Shown in pieces: positions 49,197 to 57,714 of a stretch of 64,000 nucleotides of DNA. The stretch comes from Myxosarcina sp. GA_180221_E-2-1-MAG-40_15. GTDB lineage: Bacteria; Cyanobacteriota; Cyanobacteriia; Cyanobacteriales; Xenococcaceae. Positions within the stretch are counted from its first letter, which is position 1. Every line of letters starts with the position of its first letter. The notes beneath the pieces are model-generated. The model did not search any database. It saw nothing but the letters and a program-made list of their open reading frames with translations, and was not told where the DNA came from. The translations under genes were made by a program, and so were the position numbers. The stretch covers positions 1 through 64,000 of the forward strand of contig JAIMKV010000016.1 in NCBI GenBank assembly GCA_020692205.1, read 5' to 3'.

Positions 49197-50726
49197 ATGA
49201 GCCGAGAAGAAGTAGATGTAGTCGTAATTGGCAGTGGTGTCGGTGGTTTGTGTTGCGCTGCGCTACTAGGAAAATACGGCGATCGGGTAAAGGTATGCGA
49301 AAGTCATTCGCTTCCTGGAGGTGCTGCCCATAGTTTTGAACGGAATGGCTATAAGTTTGATTCAGGGCCTTCTTTGTATTCGGGTTTATCTTCTAGCCCG
49401 ACTAACAATCCTTTACGTCAGGTACTAGACGTAATTGAAGAAGACTTAGAATGGGCAAACTACGATGCTTGGGGTTGTCGGATACCCGAAGGAGATTTTG
49501 ATGCCTACGTAGGGGCAGATCATTTTTGTGAGGTGTTAAGGAAATTTCGGGGAGAAGATGCCGTAATTCAATGGCGTAAACTTCAGGCAGAAATGAAGCC
49601 GTTAGCTGATGCGGTTAATGCTTTACCTCCATTGGCGATGCGCTTCGATTTGGGTGCGGCTTTTAGCTTGGGTCAATATTTACCAAGTACTCTTTGGCAT
49701 TTGCCCAATATTCTGCGGCTGACAGAACCATTTAGCAAAATTATGGACGAGGTGGTTACCGACCCCTTTATTCGTAACTGGCTGGATTTACTCTGTTTTC
49801 TGCTGTCTGGTTTGCCTGCTAGTGGCACTGTTGGAGCAGAAATGGCTTTCATGTTTGCCGAATGGTACAAACCTAATGTTCAGTTAGATTATCCAATCGG
49901 GGGTAGCGGAGCAATTGTTGATGCCTTGGTGCGGGGACTAACCAAACGGGGTGGCGAAATTATTTATAATGCTCATGTTGAGCAGGTGTTAGTAGAAAAC
50001 AAGCGCGCTGTCGGGGTACGTTTACGCGACGGTAAAGAGATTAGAGCAAATAAGGCAGTAGTTTCTAATGCCTCGATCTGGGATACTTTAGCTTTAATTC
50101 CTGAAGGAGCGTTACCAAAAAACTTTGTCAGAGAAAAAGCTAACACCCCAGAATGTGACAGCTTTATGCACTTACACTTGGGAATAGATGCCACAGGACT
50201 AGAAGATTTGCAGTGCCATTACATCGTAGTCAACGACTGGGACAAGGGTGTAACCGCACCTCAAAACGTAGTTGTGATCTCCATACCTTCGCTATTAGAT
50301 CCGAGTCTGGCTCCTGCTGGAAAACACGCGATTCACGTATATACTCCTGGCAATGAACCTTATCAACTTTGGGCAGGAATGGAGCGTCATAGCGAAGTCT
50401 ATCAGCAACAGAAGCAGCAACGGGCAGAAGTAATGTGGCAGGGATTAGAACGAGTAATTCCGCATATTCGCGATCGCACTGAACTAACTCTTATTGGTAC
50501 TCCCTTAACCCACAAACGTTATCTCCGCCGTCATCATGGCTCTTATGGTCCTGCCCATCAAGCGGGTCAAGCCCTCTTTCCTGGATCGAATACTCCTTTG
50601 CCAGGTTTGTTGTGCTGTGGTGATTCTACTTTTCCTGGAATTGGGATTCCTGCAGTAGCCGCTAGCGGTGCGATCGCAGCTAATACTATTACACCACTAC
50701 CAAAGCATTTAGAAATTTTAAAATAG
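49197..50726 (+). CDS. FAD-dependent CrtISO/phytoene-desaturase-like oxidoreductase
   Basis: A flavoprotein of 509 residues from ATG 49197 (MSREEVDVVVIGSGVGGLCCAALL), with an N-terminal dinucleotide-binding GxGxxG and the C-terminal FAD segment LLCCGDSTFPGIGIPAVAASG. The family includes carotenoid isomerase, phytoene desaturases and retinol saturases, so carotenoid chemistry is likely, but it is not the standard CrtH sequence. An upstream ATG at 49149 would add 16 residues, but it lies inside a decayed palindromic repeat and gives no conserved residues. It follows rsmG by 82 bp. Confidence 0.87.
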   Translation: MSREEVDVVVIGSGVGGLCCAALLGKYGDRVKVCESHSLPGGAAHSFERNGYKFDSGPSLYSGLSSSPTNNPLRQVLDVIEEDLEWANYDAWGCRIPEGDFDAYVGADHFCEVLRKFRGEDAVIQWRKLQAEMKPLADAVNALPPLAMRFDLGAAFSLGQYLPSTLWHLPNILRLTEPFSKIMDEVVTDPFIRNWLDLLCFLLSGLPASGTVGAEMAFMFAEWYKPNVQLDYPIGGSGAIVDALVRGLTKRGGEIIYNAHVEQVLVENKRAVGVRLRDGKEIRANKAVVSNASIWDTLALIPEGALPKNFVREKANTPECDSFMHLHLGIDATGLEDLQCHYIVVNDWDKGVTAPQNVVVISIPSLLDPSLAPAGKHAIHVYTPGNEPYQLWAGMERHSEVYQQQKQQRAEVMWQGLERVIPHIRDRTELTLIGTPLTHKRYLRRHHGSYGPAHQAGQALFPGSNTPLPGLLCCGDSTFPGIGIPAVAASGAIAANTITPLPKHLEILK

Positions 50727-50890
50727 AGTTTCATTCATTCTATGGTTGAGAAATTTTAATTACAGAGGTAGTATGTTAGAAGTGTTAACTACTGGTTGTT
50801 AGAGCGCGATCGCTTGGTAATATTAGTTGCAGGTTATCCTAACGTAATGTTTTGTTTCGTTACTTAGTAATTAATAATTAATAGTCAAAA

Positions 50891-51250
50891 ATGGATTCAA
50901 TTCAAGTTAGTGGTATTCGCGCTTACGGATATGTGGGCTATTTACCTGAAGAGCGAGTACTAGGACAATGGTTTGAAGTAGATCTAACTTTATGGGTCGA
51001 TTTAACCCCTGCGGGAAAAAGTGACAACATAGAAGACACTTTAGACTATCGAGAAGCGATCGCCATTGTTAAAGAACAAATTACCACCGCTAAGTTTGAT
51101 TTGGTGGAAAAGCTAGTTAGTGCGATCGCAGAGCAGATCTTGAGTTTAGCAAAGGTTAGCCAGGTTCGGGTCAAGCTGTCTAAACCCGCAGCGCCAATTC
51201 CTGATTTTAGTGGACGAATTACTCTGGATATAACGAGAAGTTTAGTTTAA
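50891..51250 (+). CDS. folB: dihydroneopterin aldolase FolB
   Basis: FolB cleaves dihydroneopterin to hydroxymethyl-dihydropterin and glycolaldehyde in folate synthesis. The 119 residues match the family length of about 120. Conserved parts are present: GIRAYGYVGYLPEER, the DTLDYREAI segment and FDLVEKLVSAIAEQIL with the active-site Glu-Lys region. It is a single gene 164 bp after the oxidoreductase. Confidence 0.95.
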   Translation: MDSIQVSGIRAYGYVGYLPEERVLGQWFEVDLTLWVDLTPAGKSDNIEDTLDYREAIAIVKEQITTAKFDLVEKLVSAIAEQILSLAKVSQVRVKLSKPAAPIPDFSGRITLDITRSLV

Positions 51251-51518
51251 ATCTACAGAAAGAAGTCAGTTTGACAATTCGTAGGAATACTTAATAGTTT
51301 GCTGTTTAAAAATAGATTTTAGGCATTTCCGACCAAGGGGAATCTAACTCAATTGGGCAAATTAATATTAGGCGGCAAATGAAATCATCGGGCGGTCAAC
51401 GTTTTGAGGAAGCCTCAAAACTAAGCCCGTTTAATTAGGCGATTGGATTAGGTCGGGTTTAGCGACGATCCCTCTACTTAAAAGTCATTTTAAATTATCA
51501 ATAAAGGACTCTTGGTCG
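51251..51518. other. folB downstream region
   Basis: This stretch has no gene. It holds the perfect hairpin at 51401-51421 and CGGGCGG/GCCCG-like motifs around 51390-51430, which could form a larger stem. Confidence 0.45.
51401..51421. other. perfect 9-bp stem with 3-base loop
   Basis: GTTTTGAGG, AAG loop, CCTCAAAAC. No T run follows on the plus strand. It may act as an RNA 3' end or as a regulator site; neither neighbour demands it. Confidence 0.6.
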
Positions 51519-51863
51519 ATGAATAGAAAAATAAAATTAACCACCAATTTGATTTGGCAATATTTTAATCAGCAGATAGGTCACCAGTACTCTGTTTGGA
51601 ACGTAAAGCACTTTTGGTACTTGTATCAAATTACTTTGTTTAAAAAATGTTGGGACCGAGAATGTTCTCATGAGAGCAATCCGCAATATTAATTTAATCC
51701 TAAATTAGGCGCATTGGCTCAAGCAAAACTTGAGTTTGAGATCATTTATTTAAAACAATTAGAAAAATGGATTGTCAATAAAGTGACAAAAAATTATTGG
51801 CAATCTTTTTGGTTGTTTTGGCATACTCAAAAACACAGATTAACTAAATCTCTTACAGGTTAA
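51519..51863 (+). pseudogene. possible small gene interrupted by an in-frame stop
   Basis: ATG 51519 opens a 57-codon Trp- and Tyr-rich frame (MNRKIKLTTNLIWQYF and on) with AAAGGA about 10 bases upstream. It stops at TAA 51690-51692. The same frame continues without a stop for another 56 codons (FNPKLGALAQAKLEF and on) to TAA at 51863, just over the end of the convergent kinase gene. The two parts together would be about 114 residues. I do not recognise it. It may be a broken gene or two chance open frames. Confidence 0.35.
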
Positions 51864-52628
51864 TATAATTCGAGTTCGTGGCTGCTGTTTATTTAAATAG
51901 TCAAGGTCTAATAATTCTAAAGTACCACCCATTGTTTCCAATAGGGTTTGAGATAGTAATAGCTTCATGTTGGCCGACAAACTAATCTCTTGTAGAAATT
52001 CACGAACTTCAGCTAAATCATTAGCATTAAAATTAGGCTCGGTAGGAGTCGATTCTTGCCACAAAGCAGCAGAACATTCCAAATCAATTTCAATCCTAAC
52101 TTTGTCCACCGTAACTTCAGTAGTTGATAGTTTAATTGTTCCTCTCATCATTAAAGCAATTCCACTGTCAATTAGGTTGAAAATTAACTGAATTAAACGA
52201 GAGCGATCGGCAAAAACATCAACTCCAGAATCAGGATGAATAATCTCTAATTTTAAATTGCGATTGGCAGCCTGAAGATGAGTCAGACGGTCAATTTCAG
52301 TAAATATTTCTGCCAGCTGAAGTGATTCTAAATGTAGACTATTGCTGCCATATTCGGTTTTAGAAACAGCGACAATCTCATCAATCAACTTCATTAACTT
52401 TAAAGCAGAATGATAAGCCTGAGCAATAAATTCTTTCTGTTCTTCAGGGCTTTCACACAAATCGGACAAAATCAACTGATGCAACCCAATCATACTGCTA
52501 AGAGGAGATCGCAGTTCATGAGAAGTTCTAGCTAAAAAACCTGCCTTGAATTGGCTCATTTGCGCCGCCATTTGATAAGCAAGCTGCGCCTGTTTCAGTT
52601 CTTCTTTTAGCTCATCAATTTCATTCAT
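51840..52628 (-). CDS. soluble histidine kinase-like protein with degenerate ATPase
   Basis: A 262-residue protein with a coiled coil, a HisKA domain (His37 in TSHELRSPLSS) and a HATPase-like domain (about 130-260). The ATP-binding part is poor: the N-box is LIFNLIDSGIALM with Ser155 in the place of the catalytic Asn, and the G1 box DxGxG is missing (IEIDLECSAAL). The G2-like LSQTLLETMGGTLEL is kept. No sensor or membrane domain is seen. It may be a phosphotransfer or binding scaffold rather than an active kinase. It is divergent from no known partner. Confidence 0.82.
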   Translation of the reverse strand: MNEIDELKEELKQAQLAYQMAAQMSQFKAGFLARTSHELRSPLSSMIGLHQLILSDLCESPEEQKEFIAQAYHSALKLMKLIDEIVAVSKTEYGSNSLHLESLQLAEIFTEIDRLTHLQAANRNLKLEIIHPDSGVDVFADRSRLIQLIFNLIDSGIALMMRGTIKLSTTEVTVDKVRIEIDLECSAALWQESTPTEPNFNANDLAEVREFLQEISLSANMKLLLSQTLLETMGGTLELLDLDYLNKQQPRTRIILTCKRFS

Positions 52629-52829
52629 AATTCAAAGAGATAGATTCCAAAGTAAAGTTAGTTATATGGAACATTGCTAACTACTGCAATTTTTTGTGCT
52701 AGCTGCTACCCCATCAATTTAGTTTTAGACTACTAGTTTTATTGTAACGATTGATGCCAGACTTCAGTAACCTTAAACTAATATGAGTAGCATTTTATAA
52801 GGTTATTTAACCAGTTGGGCTGTGCAAAA

Positions 52830-53417
52830 TTAAATACTTACACTTCCTTGACGCAAAATTTGCCATTCTTGATTTTGCCAACAAACTACTGTGGAAGGAA
52901 GTCCGCTAACCAAAGAACCGCTTGATAGCGAATCGAGGGAATCGAGTACCAAAATATTTGGAAAAGCTTGATCAATTGCTGTCATCGTCATCAAGGTATC
53001 TTGTCCTGAGATGTTAGCACTGCTGGTAGCTAAAACACCAGTTTGCTGCAATATGTTAAGCGCGATGGGATGATTGGGGATTCTGATGCCCACAGTGTTG
53101 GACTGGATCGGATTAATTGCAGCAGGAACTTTGGTAGAGGCGGGTAGAACTAAAGTCAGCGCACCAGGTAGATATTGACTGATTAAAGATTGCCAAACTT
53201 CCAGTTCAGCAGGAGTGTAAACTACGTAGGGCAGTAAATCTTCAATTAATGCTCCTAATAAAATCAATGGCTTGCTATGGGGACGCTGTTTTAGCTGATA
53301 GATCTGCTCGGCTAACTCTGGTTTTACGGCTAATGCTGGTACAGTATCAGTCGGAAAGCTAACTACTTTGCCAGCGATCGCTCCTGTAATTAGATCTGCT
53401 TGAGAAACTTGTACCAT
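52830..53417 (-). CDS. tsaC: L-threonylcarbamoyladenylate synthase (TsaC/Sua5/YrdC)
   Basis: It makes threonylcarbamoyl-AMP from threonine, bicarbonate and ATP, the first step of tRNA t6A synthesis. The 195 residues carry the YrdC fold with the SFPTDTVPALAV start, the KQRPHSKPL active-site segment and the TSSANISGQ segment. There is no Sua5 C-terminal domain. The TsaD partner lies at 9444-10484. prmC is 34 bp upstream on the same strand, so they may share a transcript. Confidence 0.93.
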   Translation of the reverse strand: MVQVSQADLITGAIAGKVVSFPTDTVPALAVKPELAEQIYQLKQRPHSKPLILLGALIEDLLPYVVYTPAELEVWQSLISQYLPGALTLVLPASTKVPAAINPIQSNTVGIRIPNHPIALNILQQTGVLATSSANISGQDTLMTMTAIDQAFPNILVLDSLDSLSSGSLVSGLPSTVVCWQNQEWQILRQGSVSI

Positions 53418-53451
53418 AAAGTTGATTGGTTACTTCGATATGCTTGTATAG

Positions 53452-54336
53452 TTAACGGCGGTAAGCCAAAATAAAGCGTTCAATGCCATTAAGGTCAGAG
53501 TATGACTTTACATCATCATATTCTTCCTGATATTTTAATAGTTCAATTACTGTACTTGCTTGACCAGCCATCAATTCTACCAGCCAAATTCCGCCTGAAA
53601 CTAAATATTGAGGAGCAGTTTTAATTAAATAACGGAGATCGTCTAAACCGTCATGACCACCATCAAGGGCGAGGTGAGGCTCATGGTAGACTACTTCTGG
53701 CTGTAAATGATTGATTTGTGCCGAGGGAATATAAGGCGGATTAGCAACCATTCCTGTTACTTTACCTTGGAGAAACTCCAAAGGATTCCACCAGCTTCCC
53801 TGATAAAAGCGAATATTAGACTCTAGTTTTAAATTGACCGCATTTTCATAAGCAATTTTTAAGGCATCACCGCTCAAATCTACTGCGTGGATCGTCGCTT
53901 GAGGAAAAATATCTGCCAAACCCAAAGCGATCGCACCGCTACCAGTGCCTAAATCGACCCAATGTTGTTCGCTCTCAGAAATTAGATTATTTGCTTGAGC
54001 CAGATCGATCATTAATTCTGTTTCGGGACGAGGAATTAAAACGGCTGGAGTAACTTTTAATTGAAATCGCCTCCAAAAAACAGTTTCGACCAAGTATTGA
54101 ACTGGTACACGTTCATGTTGACGCTGTTGCCAAAGCATTTTTAGCTCTGACAGGGTTTTTTGGCTCTCAATCTGCGGTTGATTTTGAAATGTACCCAAGC
54201 GTAAAGATAGGCGATCTAAGCTAGTTACGGTCTGAAGTAACCAATCAACTTCATCTAGATCTATCTCATTAGCGATCGCCGCTTTTTTGGTCTGTTGATA
54301 CCAACAATATAGTTCTTCACCAGAAATGTCAGACAA
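53452..54336 (-). CDS. prmC: release-factor glutamine methyltransferase PrmC
   Basis: PrmC methylates the Gln of the GGQ motif in release factors RF1 and RF2. The 294 residues have an N-terminal helical domain and a SAM-binding domain with WVDLGTGSGAIALGLA. The substrate-binding NPPY motif is in MVANPPYIPSAQ. The start is a TTG at 54336, seven bases after the Tic22 gene stop, with no strong ribosome site. The TTG start gives a family-like N-terminus (MSDISGEELYCWYQQ). Confidence 0.93.
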   Translation of the reverse strand: MSDISGEELYCWYQQTKKAAIANEIDLDEVDWLLQTVTSLDRLSLRLGTFQNQPQIESQKTLSELKMLWQQRQHERVPVQYLVETVFWRRFQLKVTPAVLIPRPETELMIDLAQANNLISESEQHWVDLGTGSGAIALGLADIFPQATIHAVDLSGDALKIAYENAVNLKLESNIRFYQGSWWNPLEFLQGKVTGMVANPPYIPSAQINHLQPEVVYHEPHLALDGGHDGLDDLRYLIKTAPQYLVSGGIWLVELMAGQASTVIELLKYQEEYDDVKSYSDLNGIERFILAYRR

Positions 54337-54342
54337 TTTTAA

Positions 54343-55143
54343 TTAATTCTGAGGAGCTGCTGGTGTTGGAGCTGCTTCTGGTGTTGTCTCAATTGTTCCT
54401 TGTCCTTCTGCCGGAGGTGCAGCTACATTTTGCAAGAATTCAATTGATTCAGTTGATGGTACTAAAACAATTTTCTCAAGTATTTCATCTGAACCTGTTG
54501 CCAGGGTTTCAATTACACCTTCAAGGGGATGAACTTCAATATTTACATTAGCGGCAACTTCGGGTTCCTGTTCTTTAAACCTTGCTACCATTGCTTCCAA
54601 TTGTTTTTTGTCAAAGAAAAAAGGAATAACTTGCTCAGAATCTCTTTCAAAGGTGAGATAGCCTTTACCTTCGCCACCGCGAGCCACAAATAATGGTACT
54701 CCACCTTGGTATGGTTGCTGATTAGCTTCGCCAATAGTTTTGGCTGAGTTTACGGCTTCTTCTTCGGGAACATAAGCAAAATTCAGCGCGTTTTCTTGGC
54801 TTTGGGCAGATTCAGATAGTTTGTAAACCTCTGCCAATGAGACTGGTACAACCTTAACTTTTTGTGCCAGTTCGGGATTTTCAGTTTTTAACTGATTGAC
54901 AAATTGGTTAGCATCATTCTGAGAAATAAAAACCCCTGCAACTTTGGCCTGATCTTTTCCTGAGGCAACTAGAGGCGCACCTTGCTCGTCGGCGATTGTA
55001 AACACTGGAACAGGGTCAAGTTTTTCTAAAACTTCTTCTTGAGGCAAGGCGATCGCAATTAGATTTTCGACTATTCCCCAGCTCAAGAAAGTTACACCTG
55101 CAACTCCTAAAGTAATGCTCCAACGGATTAATGGTTTAATCAT
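54343..55143 (-). CDS. tic22: Tic22-family protein
   Basis: Homologue of the plastid import component Tic22. In cyanobacteria it is a periplasmic or thylakoid-lumen protein linked to outer membrane biogenesis. From ATG 55143 it has 266 residues. An N-terminal hydrophobic segment (about 5-28) acts as a signal or anchor, and the mature part has two repeats built on QNDANQFVNQLKTENPELAQKVKV and FDKKQLEAMVARFKEQEPEV-like strands. The start at 55143 follows an AGG-containing site; an ATG at 55158 would add five residues. prmC follows. Confidence 0.87.
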   Translation of the reverse strand: MIKPLIRWSITLGVAGVTFLSWGIVENLIAIALPQEEVLEKLDPVPVFTIADEQGAPLVASGKDQAKVAGVFISQNDANQFVNQLKTENPELAQKVKVVPVSLAEVYKLSESAQSQENALNFAYVPEEEAVNSAKTIGEANQQPYQGGVPLFVARGGEGKGYLTFERDSEQVIPFFFDKKQLEAMVARFKEQEPEVAANVNIEVHPLEGVIETLATGSDEILEKIVLVPSTESIEFLQNVAAPPAEGQGTIETTPEAAPTPAAPQN

Positions 55144-55158
55144 GGCTTTGTGCCTCAT

Positions 55159-55926
55159 TATAATGTTTGCTGTTAATTTAATTGTGTCTAAAACCTGTAA
55201 ATTACTTGATAACTAGTTAAATTATTTGATTGATTGGCTCATTTATTTAAACTTACAATACTCATCTTAACTATTTAAAGCTTTGAGCATTAGACTAATT
55301 ATTATTACTCATTATCCTGCCTGTTGTACGAAGCTAATTTTGTTACGCAAATCTAATCATATACTATCTCAAATTGAATTATTAGATATTCGATAATAGA
55401 CAATTTTCGATCTGGATAAAAATTAGACAATCAAGACTTCGATCACCATTTTTCAAGTAAATTACCACAAATGTAATTCTATCAGCAAATTCTCGTCTGA
55501 AATAGCAAAAACGTTTGGGAAGTATCTGCTGCCTAATCATTTAAATTGGAGATTTAGAAGAATTTTATTACCTATTAAAGTATGTTTGAATTCTAATTAA
55601 TACATAATGAAAATTGCTCATAAAAGATCATCACCACCGATGGCTTTTGATAGTTCTATAAACTATATAAATGTAGTTTTTTTTTAGTATACATAATGGA
55701 TTTAGCTAAACTCAAGCAGACCAAGAATATAAATTCAAGATATTAACTTCAATATCTTTGGTTGTTGAATTATATGGCAAGTAAATAACACTGGGAATGT
55801 AAAAAAAATTAGATTTTTTCCGCAAACTGCCCCAATGCGCTGAGAAACTACAGCTAGCATTAGTTAAATCAAGCGAGCCTCAAGCTGGTTCTTTTTTAAT
55901 GCTTAAAAAGCTAAGTAGGTAAATTA
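55159..55926. other. long gene-free AT-rich region
   Basis: These 768 bases hold no open frame worth reporting, no tRNA and no strong repeat. A T-rich run near 55680 and many short AT stretches are present. It could carry a small RNA or promoters for the flanking minus-strand genes, but I see nothing decisive. Confidence 0.5.
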
Positions 55927-56000
55927 TCGGGATGACAGGATTTGAACCTGCGACATCCTGCTCCCAAAGCAGGCGCGCTACCAAGCTGCGCTACATCCCG
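55927..56000 (-). tRNA. tRNA-Pro (anticodon TGG)
   Basis: The minus strand folds as a cloverleaf: acceptor CGGGATG/CATCCCG, anticodon stem CCTGC/GCAGG with loop TTTGGGA, and T-loop TTCAAAT. The anticodon TGG reads CCA and wobble CCG proline codons. The length is 74 nt and CCA is not encoded. Confidence 0.95.
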
Positions 56001-56091
56001 TTGTATTTTTCGCACTTAGCTAGAATAGCACAATTTGACTTAATAATGATTTAAAAAAGTCGATAGAGATTAAGTTGGTTAAATATCTAGC

Positions 56092-57693
56092 TCAAAAATC
56101 GAAGTTAGGCATTAGCTGTAAGATTCCCATCCCTAAATCTGTGCCATTGATTGATTTGACTTCAAACAAAGCTAACATATCTTTCACTTTAGGATTGCCT
56201 CGGTTAACTCCTGTTGCTCCCATCGCAATAATCAACCCACAGTACCCTTGAGTCTTCTTACAGCGTTGATGCCATTTCTCTAATGCCTTAGCTTGCTGCA
56301 CCACGTCCTGAGAATATTCGGCAAATACATATAGTTCATCATCTTCTGTTTGTAGCATGCCTAAATCATACACCTCGCCACTAAAAGGATCATGACCAGG
56401 ATTAAAGCAAACGGCTTTTAAACCTCCCGCATTTTTAATTCTGGAAATTAAATGATTAGCTTTGGGTCGAGTGGTTTGAATAAAGATAGTCGGCAGTTCG
56501 CTAGCTTTGGAGGAAACCTTAGCAGATTGACAGTAGGTTTTTGGCTGGTGTTTTAATTGCTTGACTAATTCTCTGGGTATACTGACTAGGCTAACCAAAG
56601 ACCCGTCAGGAATTAAATCCTCTTGAATCGGGATATCGACTTCTTGAGTCATCGTCTCGTGGCGATCGCTTTGCCCCATGCTCAACAGCTCTGTTGCCAG
56701 TTGTGGCAAAGTGGAAATCTTGGTAGAGATGATTTGTTTATCTTCGGTGCTAGCAGGAAGAGTAATTCGATAAGACTTAGATATTGCCTCAATTGGATCT
56801 TGGGTTAAGGCTGAACGATTGCGACTACAAAAACGGAATAAAGATTCCAAAGTCGCATAAACAATCTTAGTCTCGGCTTCGTCTAGGAAATGGCGCATTC
56901 CTTCAAAAGGATGCAGACTGCCAAAGAAAGGTTCAATCGATACCTCGTCTAATAGCTCTTCTGGAGCTTCTTCATAATTAAGAAACCAGCAATCCTGTGC
57001 CAAAAAGGCTTTTTCCAACTCGGCTGCTGATTTATTTTCTCCTAATGCTGCGGTTCTAAACTGCTGGAGAGAATCCAATGAGCGATATAGCAACACGCCG
57101 TATTCGGCGGACATCATGCCCATAATACAGATATATACCCGCTCAATCTCACAGTTTTTTAATTCAACTTGCAGGATATCGCTATCTGCCAGTAATTCCC
57201 AAGGTGCATTATCCCAAATTTTCTCAGCAACATTCTTAATTGCCGCTTCGTAGAGAGCGGGAAGAGGATTAGGCTGCTCGTCATCAATAGCTGCAAAACC
57301 TTCAAAAAGACGATCAATTAAAGGAAGTTGAGGCGAATATTCAATATTAATCTCTAAACCTTGTAATACTCCCCGCAGAAAAAACTGAATTTCGCGATCG
57401 CGCACCACAATCTTTTGAGGGCGGTTAGGCTGAGCTGGGTGATGGGGAGATTCAATAGCGCGTAACAAAGTCCGCACCACTGCTTCTATACCCATATTTT
57501 CAGCAACTACATCCATTGCTCTGACTGCACCTTCTGAGCCATCGACCCAAATAATACATTCTTCATCGGCATTGTTAACACCATCTAAATGTGATGCCAT
57601 ACCTCCCAATGGACGACGATCACCTTCCCAAACAACGGTCGCCAGGGGGATTTTTTGCAGTCTACTTCTGGTTGTGGGCGGGAGAGTCGTCAT
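56092..57693 (-). CDS. conserved cyanobacterial protein, possibly DUF6930
   Basis: A 533-residue cytosolic protein with no signal, membrane segment or known catalytic motif. The N-terminal VVWEGDRRPLGGMASHLDG segment, the VWVDGSEG-like IIWVDGSEGAVRAMD and the VRDREIQFFLRGVL part recall cyanobacterial proteins annotated with DUF6930, which is an uncertain recollection. It starts 21 bp after cimA and is probably co-transcribed with it. No function can be stated. Confidence 0.7.
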   Translation of the reverse strand: MTTLPPTTRSRLQKIPLATVVWEGDRRPLGGMASHLDGVNNADEECIIWVDGSEGAVRAMDVVAENMGIEAVVRTLLRAIESPHHPAQPNRPQKIVVRDREIQFFLRGVLQGLEINIEYSPQLPLIDRLFEGFAAIDDEQPNPLPALYEAAIKNVAEKIWDNAPWELLADSDILQVELKNCEIERVYICIMGMMSAEYGVLLYRSLDSLQQFRTAALGENKSAAELEKAFLAQDCWFLNYEEAPEELLDEVSIEPFFGSLHPFEGMRHFLDEAETKIVYATLESLFRFCSRNRSALTQDPIEAISKSYRITLPASTEDKQIISTKISTLPQLATELLSMGQSDRHETMTQEVDIPIQEDLIPDGSLVSLVSIPRELVKQLKHQPKTYCQSAKVSSKASELPTIFIQTTRPKANHLISRIKNAGGLKAVCFNPGHDPFSGEVYDLGMLQTEDDELYVFAEYSQDVVQQAKALEKWHQRCKKTQGYCGLIIAMGATGVNRGNPKVKDMLALFEVKSINGTDLGMGILQLMPNFDF

Positions 57694-57714
57694 AAATATT
57701 TGTAATTGTGTCCT

